DNA of 64,000 bases from Laccaria trichodermophora (lineage: Eukaryota; Basidiomycota; Agaricomycetes; Agaricales; Hydnangiaceae), in contig JACTVC010000036.1 of the NCBI GenBank assembly GCA_018417955.1, positions 124,001 to 188,000 of the forward strand. Reading direction: 5' to 3'. Below the pieces are notes generated by a model. That model did not search any database. It was not told the DNA's origin and saw only the letters and a program-made list of their open reading frames with translations. The position numbers and the translations under genes are program-made. Every line of letters begins with the position of its first letter. The first letter of the stretch is position 1. Positions 32,247-44,300 of this stretch are shown here, one piece after another.

Positions 32247-33828
32247 GTCGTTTGGCTTACCTGCGCAAACACTGAGTCTACGTTATCTTCGTATAGATAT
32301 TCTTACAGACGTTACTTACATTATTGGCTTTCCTACTAGCTACACTCTTTCATCCTTGACGTGTCCTCTGCTCCAATCAAGGAAGAAACAACCCCCTTGC
32401 AGAAGAAGAAAGTTGAGGCACTGATTAAAGCAGATGCCGTGTGACGGAGGGCAGAGAAATCCCACTGCAACAATGTCAAAAAGGGTAGGAGGGGTGGGGA
32501 TTGGTTTTGAACAATGTGAAACTTTGTTATGTGGTTCTTTTAGAGGCACAGCTCAATCTTTGTTGTCTGATATATCTCTAACGCATCTCCGAATATTACA
32601 GCTGATCGTCAAGACACTACACAGCCTGTATCATTTTTTAAGCTGAACGTGTGGTCACTGTGGTGGGTGGATGGCCCAGGGTGGCAGATGCCACTGCCAG
32701 GGACACATAGGCGACATCCCCGACTACCTGAGGAAATCTCCTGTGTATCTACTCAAATTCGAAAAAATGACTGAAGCTGACTCACGTTGGAACAGACTTG
32801 ACTTGTTAAATATCCCTTTGCAACGTTGGTTTGATGCAGAAGCATGCAGGTCTCTCTGTCATCGAGTTAATACCGTTTGAATTGGACACTGTTTGCTCTG
32901 GATCCTACACCAGACTGGTGACTCAGGTTCAGAGGCCTCCCCAAGCTGACGTTATTTTTTGCCGTTCGTTGCAATCTCGTCCTGTGCTCTAAAAATCCTA
33001 GATGAACATTGATGACAACTTGTCGACCTTCCTTACTTTTGAGACGACATTGCAATTTGTGCAAGAAAGGAATTGCATTGTTCTCGAATCTCCACTCAGG
33101 TCCTGCGGCAATGTCGGGATGTTTCCCATTGGTTTCCCGCCAACATATGAGGGTAATTCAATCCTGTTCCATCCATCCCCAGCTGCCCTAACTGATTGGC
33201 CCTCAGAATGGCATGAACATCAACAACAAACGATTGCTTGATAGTTAAAGCACCACCCGCGTCTGCACCACCCTCTAGTTTCAACCAGGCATGGCCAGCA
33301 TCCACACTATCAAATCACGATCAAGCCCAACCCATTACAACCAGGTTCCCTTCACTCCACCAGCACCTGCACTCCCATGAGTCCCATCTATTTATAACCA
33401 ATCTCCACTACCATCTACGCTCAAACTACAACCATCTGCCACCAGCTGCCAACTACAACCACCCATCATCGGCGGTGGCCAACTACAACCAGACAGCACC
33501 GGCCACCGACTACAACCAACCGCCACCTTCTGCTAATTACATGCAAGCACCCTTGGCGTTTTATCACCAGGCTCTACCACCATCTCAGCCCCCATCTACC
33601 TACGCCCAAGCTTCATCTTCTGCACCCCAGTCTACCTACAACCAGGGTCCACCACCCGCTTCGTCCTATCCAATGCATTCCCAACCCTACCCAGTGGGAA
33701 CGACATAGCCAAGCTACCCTCAATCAGTACATAGATATGCAGGGAGAGCGGGGTACCAGGAGCGATTGCCTCAGGAACATCCTCACAACAATGGGGCGGC
33801 GCACAGAATTACCCCTTATTAGGGGCAT
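32247..33828. other. Degraded host sequence left of gypsy-2
   Basis: No intact gene. Coding-like fragments: a short frame at about 32359-32439 ending in a stop (contains L-Q-K-K-K-V-E-A-L), and a Pro/Gln/Tyr-rich frame at 33238-33708 with degenerate Y-N-Q/A-x-P-P repeats. The Pro/Gln/Ala-rich character resumes right of gypsy-2 (60853-60980), so one former gene was probably split by gypsy-2. Identity of that gene not recognised. Confidence 0.4.
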
Positions 33829-33833
33829 CCACC
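33829..33833. repeat. Gypsy-2 target-site duplication, left (CCACC)
   Basis: CCACC immediately before the LTR; the same five bases follow the other LTR at 60848-60852. This proves the two LTRs belong to one insertion. Confidence 0.88.
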
Positions 33834-34417
33834 TGCGCAACCCTATTCGTAGGGATTCGATTACGCAGTGGGTTTAGTATCAACAGCAAGCGGATCCCGG
33901 CGAACGTAGACCTATTCGGTTTGCGTACTGGTGTGGAGACCCTGTCACAGGTCTGATTCTGAAAAGCTAAGGAAGGATCTGAATACGCGAGTGTCTGCTT
34001 ACACCCTGGAAAACCACGAGCGCAGACAACCCAACTCTCTTGGGAAGCCGCAGAGAGGAGTAAGCCAATCCTTTCCGAAGGAGAAAGATCTGTCAGCTTC
34101 TAAGGGAGACACGAGCTCCCAGGGTAAGTTCTAACTGGAACTGACCTAGATCCTTTTGCACGGATTTCTTCAGTGAACTTGGGTCAAGTCGTGAGTACGA
34201 TGCTCGAGTTACAAGTCAAGAAAAGAATAACAGTGTAGAGAAAAGATGTATTGTTTGTTCTTTACAGGAAAGTTATACTGAGCATGACTAATCATGACTA
34301 TCGTGACTAAATGTGACTGAATGACTCTGAAGTTCAAAGAAGAGAAATAAAAGCTCCTGCACTGTTGGATGGGAAATATAATCCTAAGAGGGAGTGCCGT
34401 GGTACTGACCCCTCACA
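33834..34417 (-). repeat. Gypsy-2 3' LTR
   Basis: 584 bp, TGCGCA...CTCACA. Same length as the partner at 60264-60847 with 12 base differences, all transitions. Confidence 0.92.
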
Positions 34418-36510
34418 AAGCCCCCCTATTTCCGATCTGACGGGGCTTAAACTCCTCTGGAAGTTCAATGTGGGCAATGCGTCTCTTGTGCCAGTCGACT
34501 AGAAAGCCATCTAATAGCCTGGAGTGAAGGCGGAGTAAAGATGCTGGGATGAGATGGTTCAAGTGACTGCGTGTCCCCCTGCTCAGACGATTCCGACACC
34601 TGAAGTAATCGTTCCACATCCCAGGTGTATGGAATTTTGCCGTGCCTTGCAAGATTTCTTTAGTGAGGTCGCAGAACATATCCTCCATCCGGGAATCCCA
34701 TTCTCCAGTCCAAAAGAAACACCCGTCATCCAAAATATCCTTAGAAGGGTAGAGGGACTTGTCTCTGTCGCTGTCGCTACGGATGCAGCTGAACATGACG
34801 TCAACCTCTTGAGGGGACATTTCATCAGTGTACAAGAACATTGGGTGCTCGTCATCCGAGTCGATGTTGCCTCGACGATGCACATATACGTCAGGAGAGG
34901 GTCCCGACATGAACTGAGCTACCAGCTCTGCACCGCCCCATTTACGTCCAAGCCATGCAATGGGGCCCCCCATGCCAATAAGGATCCTGGCATGTGGGCG
35001 ACGAATGACATCGTTGACGCGGCTCATGTAGTAAGCTTTGAGTGCGCCTTGGGCTGTATAGACAAAGGGAGGTTCTGTGTTACAGGTGGGTTTGCCCACA
35101 AGATGATCCATATCCGAGACGTCTTCGGGTTTGAATCGATGGAAGTCTTCAACCTTGACCCCAATCGCGAAGGGGATTCCGAATCGAATGCCGTTGAAGA
35201 GAACTGCCGCCATGGATGACATGCCGCTTGAGCACGCAGCCCAATAACGCAACCGGGCTTGTGCTTTTGGATCTGGAACTAGGAGGTAGCCAGCATCAAG
35301 GAAGTCCAAGTTCCAACTTAGAGGCTTCTTGGTCGTCCACGTCGCTTCCTGAACCGCGAATTCGTCGCCTATCTTGCGGAGCTCAGCAACGAAGGCACTC
35401 CGTGACGTCGGGAGAGAAGGTTTACAGGAGGCGCTGGGAGGCGAGGCCGATCTCCGTGAGTCTCTTGAACTCTGGCGGATTGACGCGCTTGATTGTCGAG
35501 TGACAGATGACGCTCGTGACTCTGTCAGCAATGGTAAAGGCGCTGACATTGCTTGTAACCATCGAGATGGAACGTCCCCAGGAGTCAGTGGTTTTGGTAC
35601 TGGCAGACTGGGATGAGCTTCTGGCACCCAGCTCGGGCGTGGGAGCATCAAGGCGGACGTTGCATGAGGTGAAGTACCTAATGAATCAGAGGAGCCTTGG
35701 GATGACTCACTGCTGACTTCTCCCGGAAGGCGTAAATGGCCCCACTTGTCAAAATGTTCCTTCGACGAAGGCGCGTACAAGCTCTTGAAAATCTCACGAA
35801 TCTCCCTGTTGCTACGACGTGCTTCCACGCTAAGGCCCGTGCCTTCGATGCCCGCCTTCTGATCCGAACCGGTATCAGGAACCCTCGGCTTCCACCTCCA
35901 AATCGTTACCAGACCTCCTGTCATCTCGAGGTCGATAAAGAAGTGAAATTTCTCGGCATAGTCTTTGACTACTAAGAAGTCCGTGATGGGCCTTCGAGCC
36001 CAGCCTTCGAAGTCGACGATATAGACTGTGGCGGTGGAAGGGATGTCGATGAAGAGCGGGGACGACATATGATCTGGCGCGAAGCGTCGTTGGAGAAATT
36101 CGTCATGACGCTGAATTGTCGCGATCTCGTCATCGTAACCCATCATTTCGTCAATGTGGACTTCCGTCCTGTCAAGTGCCGCGCACGTATCATGGTAAGC
36201 TTGAAGAATGGTGGGGGACAGTCGGGTAAGACTAGGGTATTGCGTGAGGTCCTCCATCCAAAAGTAATAAACGGGTACGTCCTCTGCGAGTAAGTGAGCG
36301 ATGTTCAAGTGATGCCAGTTCTTGACTAGGTCCAAGAAGACGCCCCTCTTCTTGAGGCTGCGAAGACGAAAGGCGGATATGAAGTCGACCATCCATGGTT
36401 GAAGAGTAGACTCCCAGTGTGTAGTTGAAGATGTCCACCAATTAACGAATCCCAAAAACTCAAGAGCTTTCGCTCGAGCTTCGTGAGCTACGGACTCCGC
36501 GCTGTTGGCC
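34413..36510 (-). pseudogene. Gypsy-2 third ORF, C-terminal piece
   Basis: About 695 codons of real coding sequence, from H-E-A-R-A-K-A-L-E-F-L-G-F to the stop. A longer frame upstream (to 36824) only translates the 18-bp minisatellite and is not protein-derived. The piece is globular, with Trp-rich motifs (V-N-W-W-T-S-S; G-G-P-I-A-W-L-G-R-K-W-G-G) and a Ser-rich linker near 35350-35500. The final codons lie in the polypurine tract and the stop TGA is inside the first bases of the 3' LTR, so this ORF is an integral part of the element. It is the homologue of the ORF at 1-545. About 60 residues present in the gypsy-1 homologue are missing at the breakpoint, so insertion was accompanied by deletion. 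Function unknown. Confidence 0.75.
34418..34433 (-). promoter_or_regulatory. Gypsy-2 polypurine tract
   Basis: Minus strand GGAAATAGGGGGGCTT directly before the 3' LTR. It also encodes part of the third ORF's last residues. Confidence 0.75.
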
Positions 36511-36745
36511 GGGAGGGACAAGCAAGGGGGAGGGACAAGCAAGGGGGAGGGACAAGCAAGGGGGAGGGACAAGCAAGGGGGAGGGACAAGCAAGGGGGAG
36601 GGACAAGCAAGGGGGAGGGACAAGCAAGGGGGAGGGACAAGCAAGGGGGAGGGACAAGCAAGGGGGAGGGACAAGCAAGGGGGAGGGACAAGCAAGGGGG
36701 AGGGACAAGCAAGGGGGAGGGACAAGCAAGGGGGAGGGAGTGAAG
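36511..36745. repeat. 18-bp minisatellite
   Basis: About 13 near-perfect tandem copies of GGGAGGGACAAGCAAGGG, then degenerate copies to about 36890. On the minus strand it reads as Pro/Leu/Ser/Cys repeats. Confidence 0.9.
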
Positions 36746-37623
36746 GGGGAGAGAACAAGCAAGGGGGAAGGGGAGGGGAGAGGGACAAGCAAGGGGAAGG
36801 GAGTGGTGAATGGGAGAGGGACAAGGAAGGGGAAGGGAGTGGTGAATGGGAGAGGGAGTGATGAATGGGAGAGAGTGTGATGAGGAAGGAGTGGTGGTGC
36901 CTCGTCGTCGCGTGCCGTGGGGTGGTGTTTTCGTGGGCAGTGTGTCGTTTTCGTTGGCGTCCGCTGGCGTTGTTTTTGGTCCGCTGGGCGTCGATTCGTG
37001 TCCGCTGGCGTTGTGCGCTGTCCGCTGGCGTCTGCGGGTGTCGTTTTGCGTCCGCTGGTGTCGTTTTGTGTCCGTTGGCGTTGTTTTTGGTCCGCTGGGC
37101 GTCGTTTCGCGTCCGCTGGCGTCGTTTTGCGTCTGCGGGCGTCGTTTTGCGTCGTTTCGTGTCCGCTGGCGTCGTGTTCTATCCGCTGGGTGTCGTTTCG
37201 TGTCCGTGGGTGGTGTCCGTGGGCGCTGGGGTCGCGTTGGCGTGGTCATGTCGCCGTTGGTGGGCGGCGGCAATCGTGGATGGTGGGGGTGGCACGTCGG
37301 TGTTACCTGGAGGGTGGTGGGCGGTCGTGGATCGTGGTGCCGCGTCGTTTTCGTTGTCCGTTTTGTTGCCACGTCACTGGCAGTGACGTGGCACCTGGTA
37401 AGGAATGGGGAGCGAGGGGGCTGCAACGGATGCGGATGGCGTCGAGTGAAGGGGATCGTGGTGGTGGCGACGGGCGTGTTTGGCGGCGGTGACGAGCATG
37501 GTGGTGGGAGGAAGAGGGTGGTCGTGTTTGGTGAGCATGATTGCCAAACAGATATTGTTTGTTAACCATCTCAAATAAACCAATTATAATACATAACAAA
37601 TAAATAAAATAAACAAATTGCAG

Positions 37624-37850
37624 TGGAATTCTGTTCCTGCACATTCCGGGGAACCCTATTCCTGCCCATTCCGGGGAAGACCATTCCGGGGAACATTCCG
37701 GTGTACATTCCGGAATCCACCGGAATTCCACTGGAATGGAAAACACCGGAATAAATAATTTAGCAGGGCCTTCTGCTAAATTCCATTCCACTGGAATCCA
37801 CCGGAATTCCACCGGAATGACCGGATTCCTGCAGGAATAGGGGGGGCACT
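37624..37850. repeat. Short-palindrome repeat region (CCGGAATTCC words)
   Basis: Dense CATTCCGGGGAA, CCACCGGAATTCCACTGG and similar words with an internal palindrome AATTTAGCAG...CTGCTAAATT (around 37757-37782) whose flanks are mirror copies. Looks like the terminus of a DNA element with palindromic subterminal repeats. Confidence 0.6.
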
Positions 37851-38167
37851 GCTAAGACCTCTGAATTCCCTTCACTGAAGTACCACAGAACATTATCATT
37901 CTCATCAGGGAAGTACTCGATCATGTTCCACGCGTCCCAGTGGTAACATTGACTGAACCAGGCAGGTTCCTTCGTCCAGGTCCAGCGCGACGGGTGTGCA
38001 CAGGATTCCTCCATCTGAAATGCCCGGTCCTCCAAGGCCTGCTGAAAGACTTCGGTAGACGGGATCTTACCTGCGGACGCGTTCAGGGCCACCCACTCTC
38101 CAGCAGGCATGATCTCATGGCCAGACGTCAGAATGACTCCATCTCCATCAGTATACAGGAATTCCAT
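37851..38167 (-). pseudogene. Gypsy-2 third ORF, N-terminal piece
   Basis: From ATG 38167 (M-E-F-L-Y-T-D-G), 169 nt downstream of the pol stop, about 105 codons until the frame runs into the insertion. It shares W-V-A-L-N and E-P-A-W-F...W-D-A-W with the gypsy-1 third ORF. The frame is open upstream to 38257 and would add a hydrophobic leader, but gypsy-1 has no counterpart, so 38167 is preferred. Confidence 0.65.
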
Positions 38168-38335
38168 CGTGTGTGGGGGCGAATGTAAACGGTGAGACGA
38201 TATCGATGAGAATGCGAAGAGAAGGGAGAGAAAGGGAAAAACGAAAAGAGAATACAAAGAAGAAGAAAAAGGGGCATAAGGTCGCCCATCAGTTATGTCA
38301 CTGATCTGGGCAAGATAAGTTAGTGTATGGTAATA

Positions 38336-41300
38336 TTACAAATCCTCCGGGCCCCTCTCGCCCCGTCGTTGCCATTTGGCGACTATCTCGGGGGCATTCG
38401 TGAGCGCCTTCCTGGGTTCCCAAGTATCATACAGCGGGCTATAACCTTGCCAGCGCACCAAATACTCGAGACCTCTCCGGGTCCGTCTTTCTGCTATGAT
38501 CTGCTCCACTTCATACTCCTCCTTGGCCAGCGCAGTAGCACGTGTTTCTGGAAGCATGGTTCGTGACCCGAATTCTGCAGGTGAGTCTTCATATTTTTTT
38601 AAATGCTGATAGTTGAAAATTGGTAGCCCCAGGTATAGGTTGCTCATTCTAAGGCGATACACATTAGGATTGATCCGCTGCATGACGTCAAAAGGGCCTA
38701 TCCATCGTTGAGTGAGTTTCTTTCCTTCACCCTTAGACTCAATCCATTCCAATGCGTGTGGATTGACTAACACACGGTCGCCTTTCTTCAAAAGGGGAAC
38801 TGGCTTCCTTCCTTTGTTGTAGGAGCATGCTTGCTGGTCTTGCGCTTTAGCGATGGCTTGCTTTGCGCTATCCCTGTGCATTGCCATATTTTCTAGGAAA
38901 GTCACGGCTTCTGGACTTAAAGCGCGATTCACAACTTTGTCGTTACGTTTAACTCCGGTGAAATCCAATGGGGTCTGTGGGCGGAAACCTAACAACAAAT
39001 GGAAAGGAGCTGCACTTGTTGACGAATGTACTGCACTGTTGTAAGCGAATTCTAGCAGATGGATCCATTTAGACCATTCAGACTTTTTACCAGCCGTGAA
39101 TGCCCATAACATTGTTGTGAGTAATTTGTTGACAACCTCCGTCTGCCTGTCATGTTGAGGATGGTGAGACGACGACAAACTCATGCGTGTCTGGATGAAT
39201 TTCGCTATGCCTAACCAGAAGTCTGTGGTCCATCGTGGATCTCTGTCTGTAATGATACTCTCTGGCAAGCCAAATCGACAAACGATGTACTTGACAAATA
39301 GGTTGGCAAATCCTTCAGTGTCTAACCCCGTCGTAGTTGGGATGAAGGACGCGTGTTTCGTCAGGTGATCAACCATGACATAGATGGCATTAAATCCATC
39401 CGACCACGGAAGGTTGACTATAAAGTCCATCGAGATAGACTGATAGGGTCGGGAGGGAATGGGGTTTGGAATCAGTAAGCCGAATTTGTTGAAATTGGAA
39501 AATTTTGTTTTCTGGCAGACGTTGCAGGACTTGCAAAATCTTTCGAGATCTATCTTCATCCTCTTCCAATAGAACCGGGTACTCAGGGATTGCCACAATT
39601 GTTCCGGTCCTGCATGCGCCGACTCCATAGGATTCTCATGGGCCTCTTTCAGGACAAAATTTCTCTGACTCACTGGCACGCAAAGGCGAGGTTGATAGTC
39701 TTCGTTGCTGAAGAAAATCATCCCATCGTTATCGACAAAAAACTGACGGCCTGGCGTGAATTGTTCATAAGAATATTCAGGGTTCGTAGCGATAACTTTG
39801 AAAGAAGGGTCCGACAAATAACCCTCTCTCCATTCCTTTTTAGCTTCTTCCATCATGGACAGATGGACGTTGGGAGGTGGGTTCATGGCGCCCCAATATT
39901 CGGTCGTAGTTTTCAGTGTATCCAACTCATCTCCGTCGCTCTCTGGAGTATCTAGCCCTTGATCGCTGATAGGCTTGTCCGTAGTTGACATATCCCTTCC
40001 AGTTTCGTTGATTCTCTTATTTCTGGAGCAGACGTTTATCATGGCTTCCTTGGGAGTGTCTAAGCAGTCTTCTATCGACCAAGCTGCGAAAGAGTAAGCG
40101 GCCATTCGCTTCGCTGGACATTCAACCTCCTGTCTAACATCCAAGGTCTCTTTAGCTCGAATAACTGGTTCGTCGAATCCGAGAGGGGAAGTTTGAGGGG
40201 GAGGGGCTCTTGGGAGTCGAGAGAGGGGATCCACGTTCGAATGCACCCTACCTGTGCGGTGGACAATTTCCAACTTCGGCGCGTACGCTGAAAAAATTGC
40301 CCCCCATGCCACGAGACGACGATTAGCGTTCTCATATGTCCTAGCCCATTGAAGGGCAGAATGGTCTGTCACAAGGAGTATCTCTTCGCCCTCGATAAAT
40401 GGCTGAAATTTGACGAGCCCTTCTTTTGCAGCTAAAGCTTCATGCTCAGTTGTCGAGTAGCGTGTTTCCGCATTCTTGAATAACCGAGACCAATAAGTGA
40501 TGACGCGCTCAACATGTACAATAGTATTGTCGAAATCCGGAGCCCATTCATCCTCAAAATTCAAGTCTTTCTTCCCAGTTCCTATCGCCGTGACCAGCCG
40601 GGGGGGTTTCAAGCCATTCTCATATGCTTTCCTCAGCTGTTCGTAAGTACGTGTTCCCTTTAAATCCCGCACTTTGATCGGTTGCACTTGCTGTAGGGTG
40701 CATCCTAGGGCTTCATCTGAAGCATCTGTATAAAGGCGATATGGAAGGCCTTCTATTGGATGGCCGAGGACTGGGCTTGAGTTCAACGCGGACTTGGCAG
40801 CTTGAAATGCGTGCTCTTGTTCTACTCCCCACGTCCATTTATGGCCTTTACAAAGGAGTTGAAATAGAGGGGTGCATATGGAGGCATAATAAGGTATGAA
40901 TGCAGAAAAATACACAACCATCCCTAAAAACGCCTGTAACTGAGACAGTTTCCTAGGTCATTCTAACTCCATAATGGCTTTCACCTTTTCATCGTGTGTC
41001 AATAGTCCCAAACGAGAAACTTTGTGTCCAAGCAATAGAATAGAACCGTAGAATAGATGACACTTCTTCGGCGAAAGAGTTAGACCGGCTTTCTCGATCA
41101 CGGCTAGCACTTTGTCTAAGTGGTCGATGTGTTCCTCATAACTTTTGGAGTAGATGACTATATCGTCTATGTAAACTAAACAGAATATCCAAAGGTAAGG
41201 CGCTAATATGCCTTGCATGACCCTTTGAAAAATGGAAGGGCCATTGCGTAGACCAAAAGGTAACCTCTTGAATTGGAATAAACCACGATGTGTTCTAAAA

Positions 41301-44300
41301 GCCGTTTTTTCGATGTCTTCCTCTGCTAGTTCAAGCTGGGTGAATCCCGATAGCGCGTCTAAAGAAGACAGAACCTGTGCTCCCGACAATGAAGCAAGAA
41401 TTTCCGATTGTCGTGGTATCAGAAATTCATCTGGAATTGTGGCGGCGTTCAGTTTTCTGTAATCGACGCAAAATCGGGGTTTGCCATTACGGTAAGCGAT
41501 CACTACTGGAGCGCTCCATGGACTCTTAGAAGGTTCAATCACTCCTTGTTCAAACCACGTATCGATTTGTTCGTTGATGATTGTTCTCTTTTCTGGTGAA
41601 GAATTGTACATGGGCATTGATATTGGAACCTGGCCGTCGACTGTCCGAATATGCACTTTAGCCGGTAAGTTTCCTAATCTTCCATCAAACCCGAATGCTT
41701 TGATTCGTTTCCTTATCATAGCCCAAGCTCTTTCCTTTAGGTAATCTGGTAAACTTCCAACGTCAATTAAGTCTTCAAGCTCTGATGAAGGGTAAATAGT
41801 AGGATCGGGCATGGCCGCAGTTTTGGGTCCATATTCTTCTGGTTCCGTGGCCTCGTCGGCTGAGCCTTCTGTATTCGTTTCCTCCATTTGAACTGCTATG
41901 ACAGTACGTATTTTCTCTGCCGCGTCTTGGAAACGCTCTAATTCCTCTGGGGAACTCGGGCTGTCAAAATATTCTCCGGGGTCACTGATGGCTCCTATTA
42001 TTTCCCCTTTACGGATATAACGTGGTTGGTCCGTAGGGTTCACGACTGGTACCCAAGGATGAGCAGCCGAAATCAGCACATTAGGGACCGCAAAAAACGA
42101 ATCGTTTGCATTTGCTAGTAGGTTTTTCTGTACCAACCATTCGCGGTCCTCCCCTAGCTGACCTTCTACTCTAATGGGTTTACTCTCATGCGGTTTCAGA
42201 CGATAGTCTTCTGCGGCTCGTACAGTTTTCTCTTCTATCCCGAACTTGACTTTTTGACGGTGCTGTCTCCCTTTATTACGTCTATGAAGCTTCTGCCGCA
42301 CGAATTGGCCAACCATGTATGCGCTCTGACGTAATCGAGTGAAATCTTTCGTACGTTCCACAGGAACTGCTCTGATACGATGATTGTGTTGGTGGAAGGA
42401 TATGTGCGTACCTTCCTCTACGTTCCTAGTCACACAGATCTCATATGACTGCTGGAAATCTTCACCTAGAAGTATATGCACTGTCATGTTCGGAACAACA
42501 TACGCTTCCGCTTCTGTCTCGACGATTTCTCCATTTTCCGTGACCATATATACAGGTATGTGAACGAACCCCTTCAGCTTGGCATCTTTATCCGTTAATT
42601 GCCACAGTTGCATCCGCATACCCTGCTTCATCTTTGGTTTATTTAGTAATGATTCATAGAATTCGCTCGAAATCAGTGTTATATCTGCACAAGAGTCCAG
42701 CCGCAAGTCCGTTTCTCCGTTTTTCACCGATCCCACATAACCTCTGGTAGATAATACCGATACTCCGATCGCAGACATTCCATCTGGCCTAGAACGAACT
42801 TTAGGAATACGCACAAATTTCTCTTTTGAGGGTGGTGGATCCATATGGTTTATGGGAGGATCTTTCACTTCGGATGGTTTATTCTTTTCCGGCGGCATGT
42901 ATTCAGACGTTGAGGTGGTAGGTTCATTGGTAGTTGAGTTAGGTGAATCTTGTTCGGGAAGTTCCTCTGGTCTGACCGTTTCCGTTTCAGGAACTTTATT
43001 TCTGGTGGAACAGTGGGCTTCCTTCAGCGATTCTAGATCGTCCTCATCTCCAACCTGATATAGCAAGTGGTTTTCGGACTTCTCTTTTGCTCTATATGCC
43101 TCCCAATACTCATCCTCAACCTCTTCCATGAACACAGTTTGTTTCTTCCAAAGGCTAGGCATTTCATCGGACTTACGTTCTCTTGATTTAGGGAGCTCCT
43201 CTTGAGCTCGAAGAACAGCCTTGTCAAAATCCTTCTCTAGAGGGGTGCTATGTTCTTTCGCTAATCTTTCAGCCACGAGGATTGAGTATATGCTGCTATA
43301 GTAATTTTCTAGGTCTTCCTCCTCTCTCAATTCGATGCGATATGCTGATTTTTCTTGCATTGCTAGGTACACATCCCAATCAGGACATTCTTTGTCCCAA
43401 TGATTGTTACTTCCGCATACTTTGCAAGGAGAAGGTGGAAGATGTCCCATCTTCGTGGTAACATGGTCATTTTTACTATAAGGGTAACCCCCTTTTGGGG
43501 GAGGACATTGTCTTTTCAACAGTACTTAGAATGCTTCCCTTATTACTTCTGGAGCAGACAATATTTCTTGTTCGAATTTGTCCCTGCTCAATTGACCTAA
43601 GAAGGCTTCATGTATGATGTCTTCTTTCTCTCTGTCGGAACTGACGAATTTAACTGATCTGTCATAAGGGCGATTCTTATCTGTATTGATCCCTAGTCGC
43701 TTCAGAGCAGGCAGTAAATTGTCTGCAGTTATGAGATTTGATGATTCGTATTTAGCTGCGTGTATGAGGGCGTACTCATGGTCGGTAGCTCGTGAATATA
43801 ACAAGGAAGTGCTCCGAATTGTCTCAACGTTCAAGATGGGTCCCCAGGAGATGGGGGCCTTTTGCATTACGAGGTAAACTTCTGTAGGACCCCCGTCATC
43901 CGAAGCAGCCAACATTCTGGTGTACATTATGCGATGGGTGATGAACGCTGGAGGGGATTCACGATCATAACCTTCTTGTCAAAAAGCTTGACTCTCATAT
44001 TTCGTGTTCATGCTGATCTGCCAAGTTCGGCCCAAATAGTTGTCTTTGATGCCTTTGAGATAGTACAGGTAATGAGTTCTCATCTTCGCTTGTTCAGCAA
44101 ACAGTAAAGTCGAGAACCACCACCAAATTTTGGAGTTCTCCTTCAGACTCTTCCATAACCAGTATCCTAAGGCTTGAGGGATATCTCCTTCTAGAGCTGC
44201 TAACTGTTGTACTTTCCAGAAATACTCGATAGCCGAATTTTTATTACCATCCCATACAGGAAGTTGGTCTTGCTTCAAGTCATTTCTAATGGTGGCTCGC

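Larger units (their letters stand above)
36511..37850. mobile_element. Insertion in gypsy-2 third ORF (unclassified)
   Basis: About 1.3 kb of sequence that breaks the third ORF. Left part: 18-bp minisatellite; middle: degenerate GTCCGCTGGCGTCG-type repeats (36940-37220) and a GTGACGTGGCA inverted word (37367-37395); right: CCGGAATTCC-type palindromes. No transposase. Several long frames here are repeat translations. No clear target-site duplication, consistent with a flanking deletion. Confidence 0.5.

Noticed and set aside
36483..37565. Long frames on both strands rich in Gly/Lys/Arg or Pro/Leu/Thr
   Set aside because: Products of the 18-bp minisatellite and GTCCGCTGGCGTC repeats; no non-repetitive domain.
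40921..40958. Frameshift in gypsy-2 pol
   Set aside because: The frames before and after are the same; the break is a single TGA codon.
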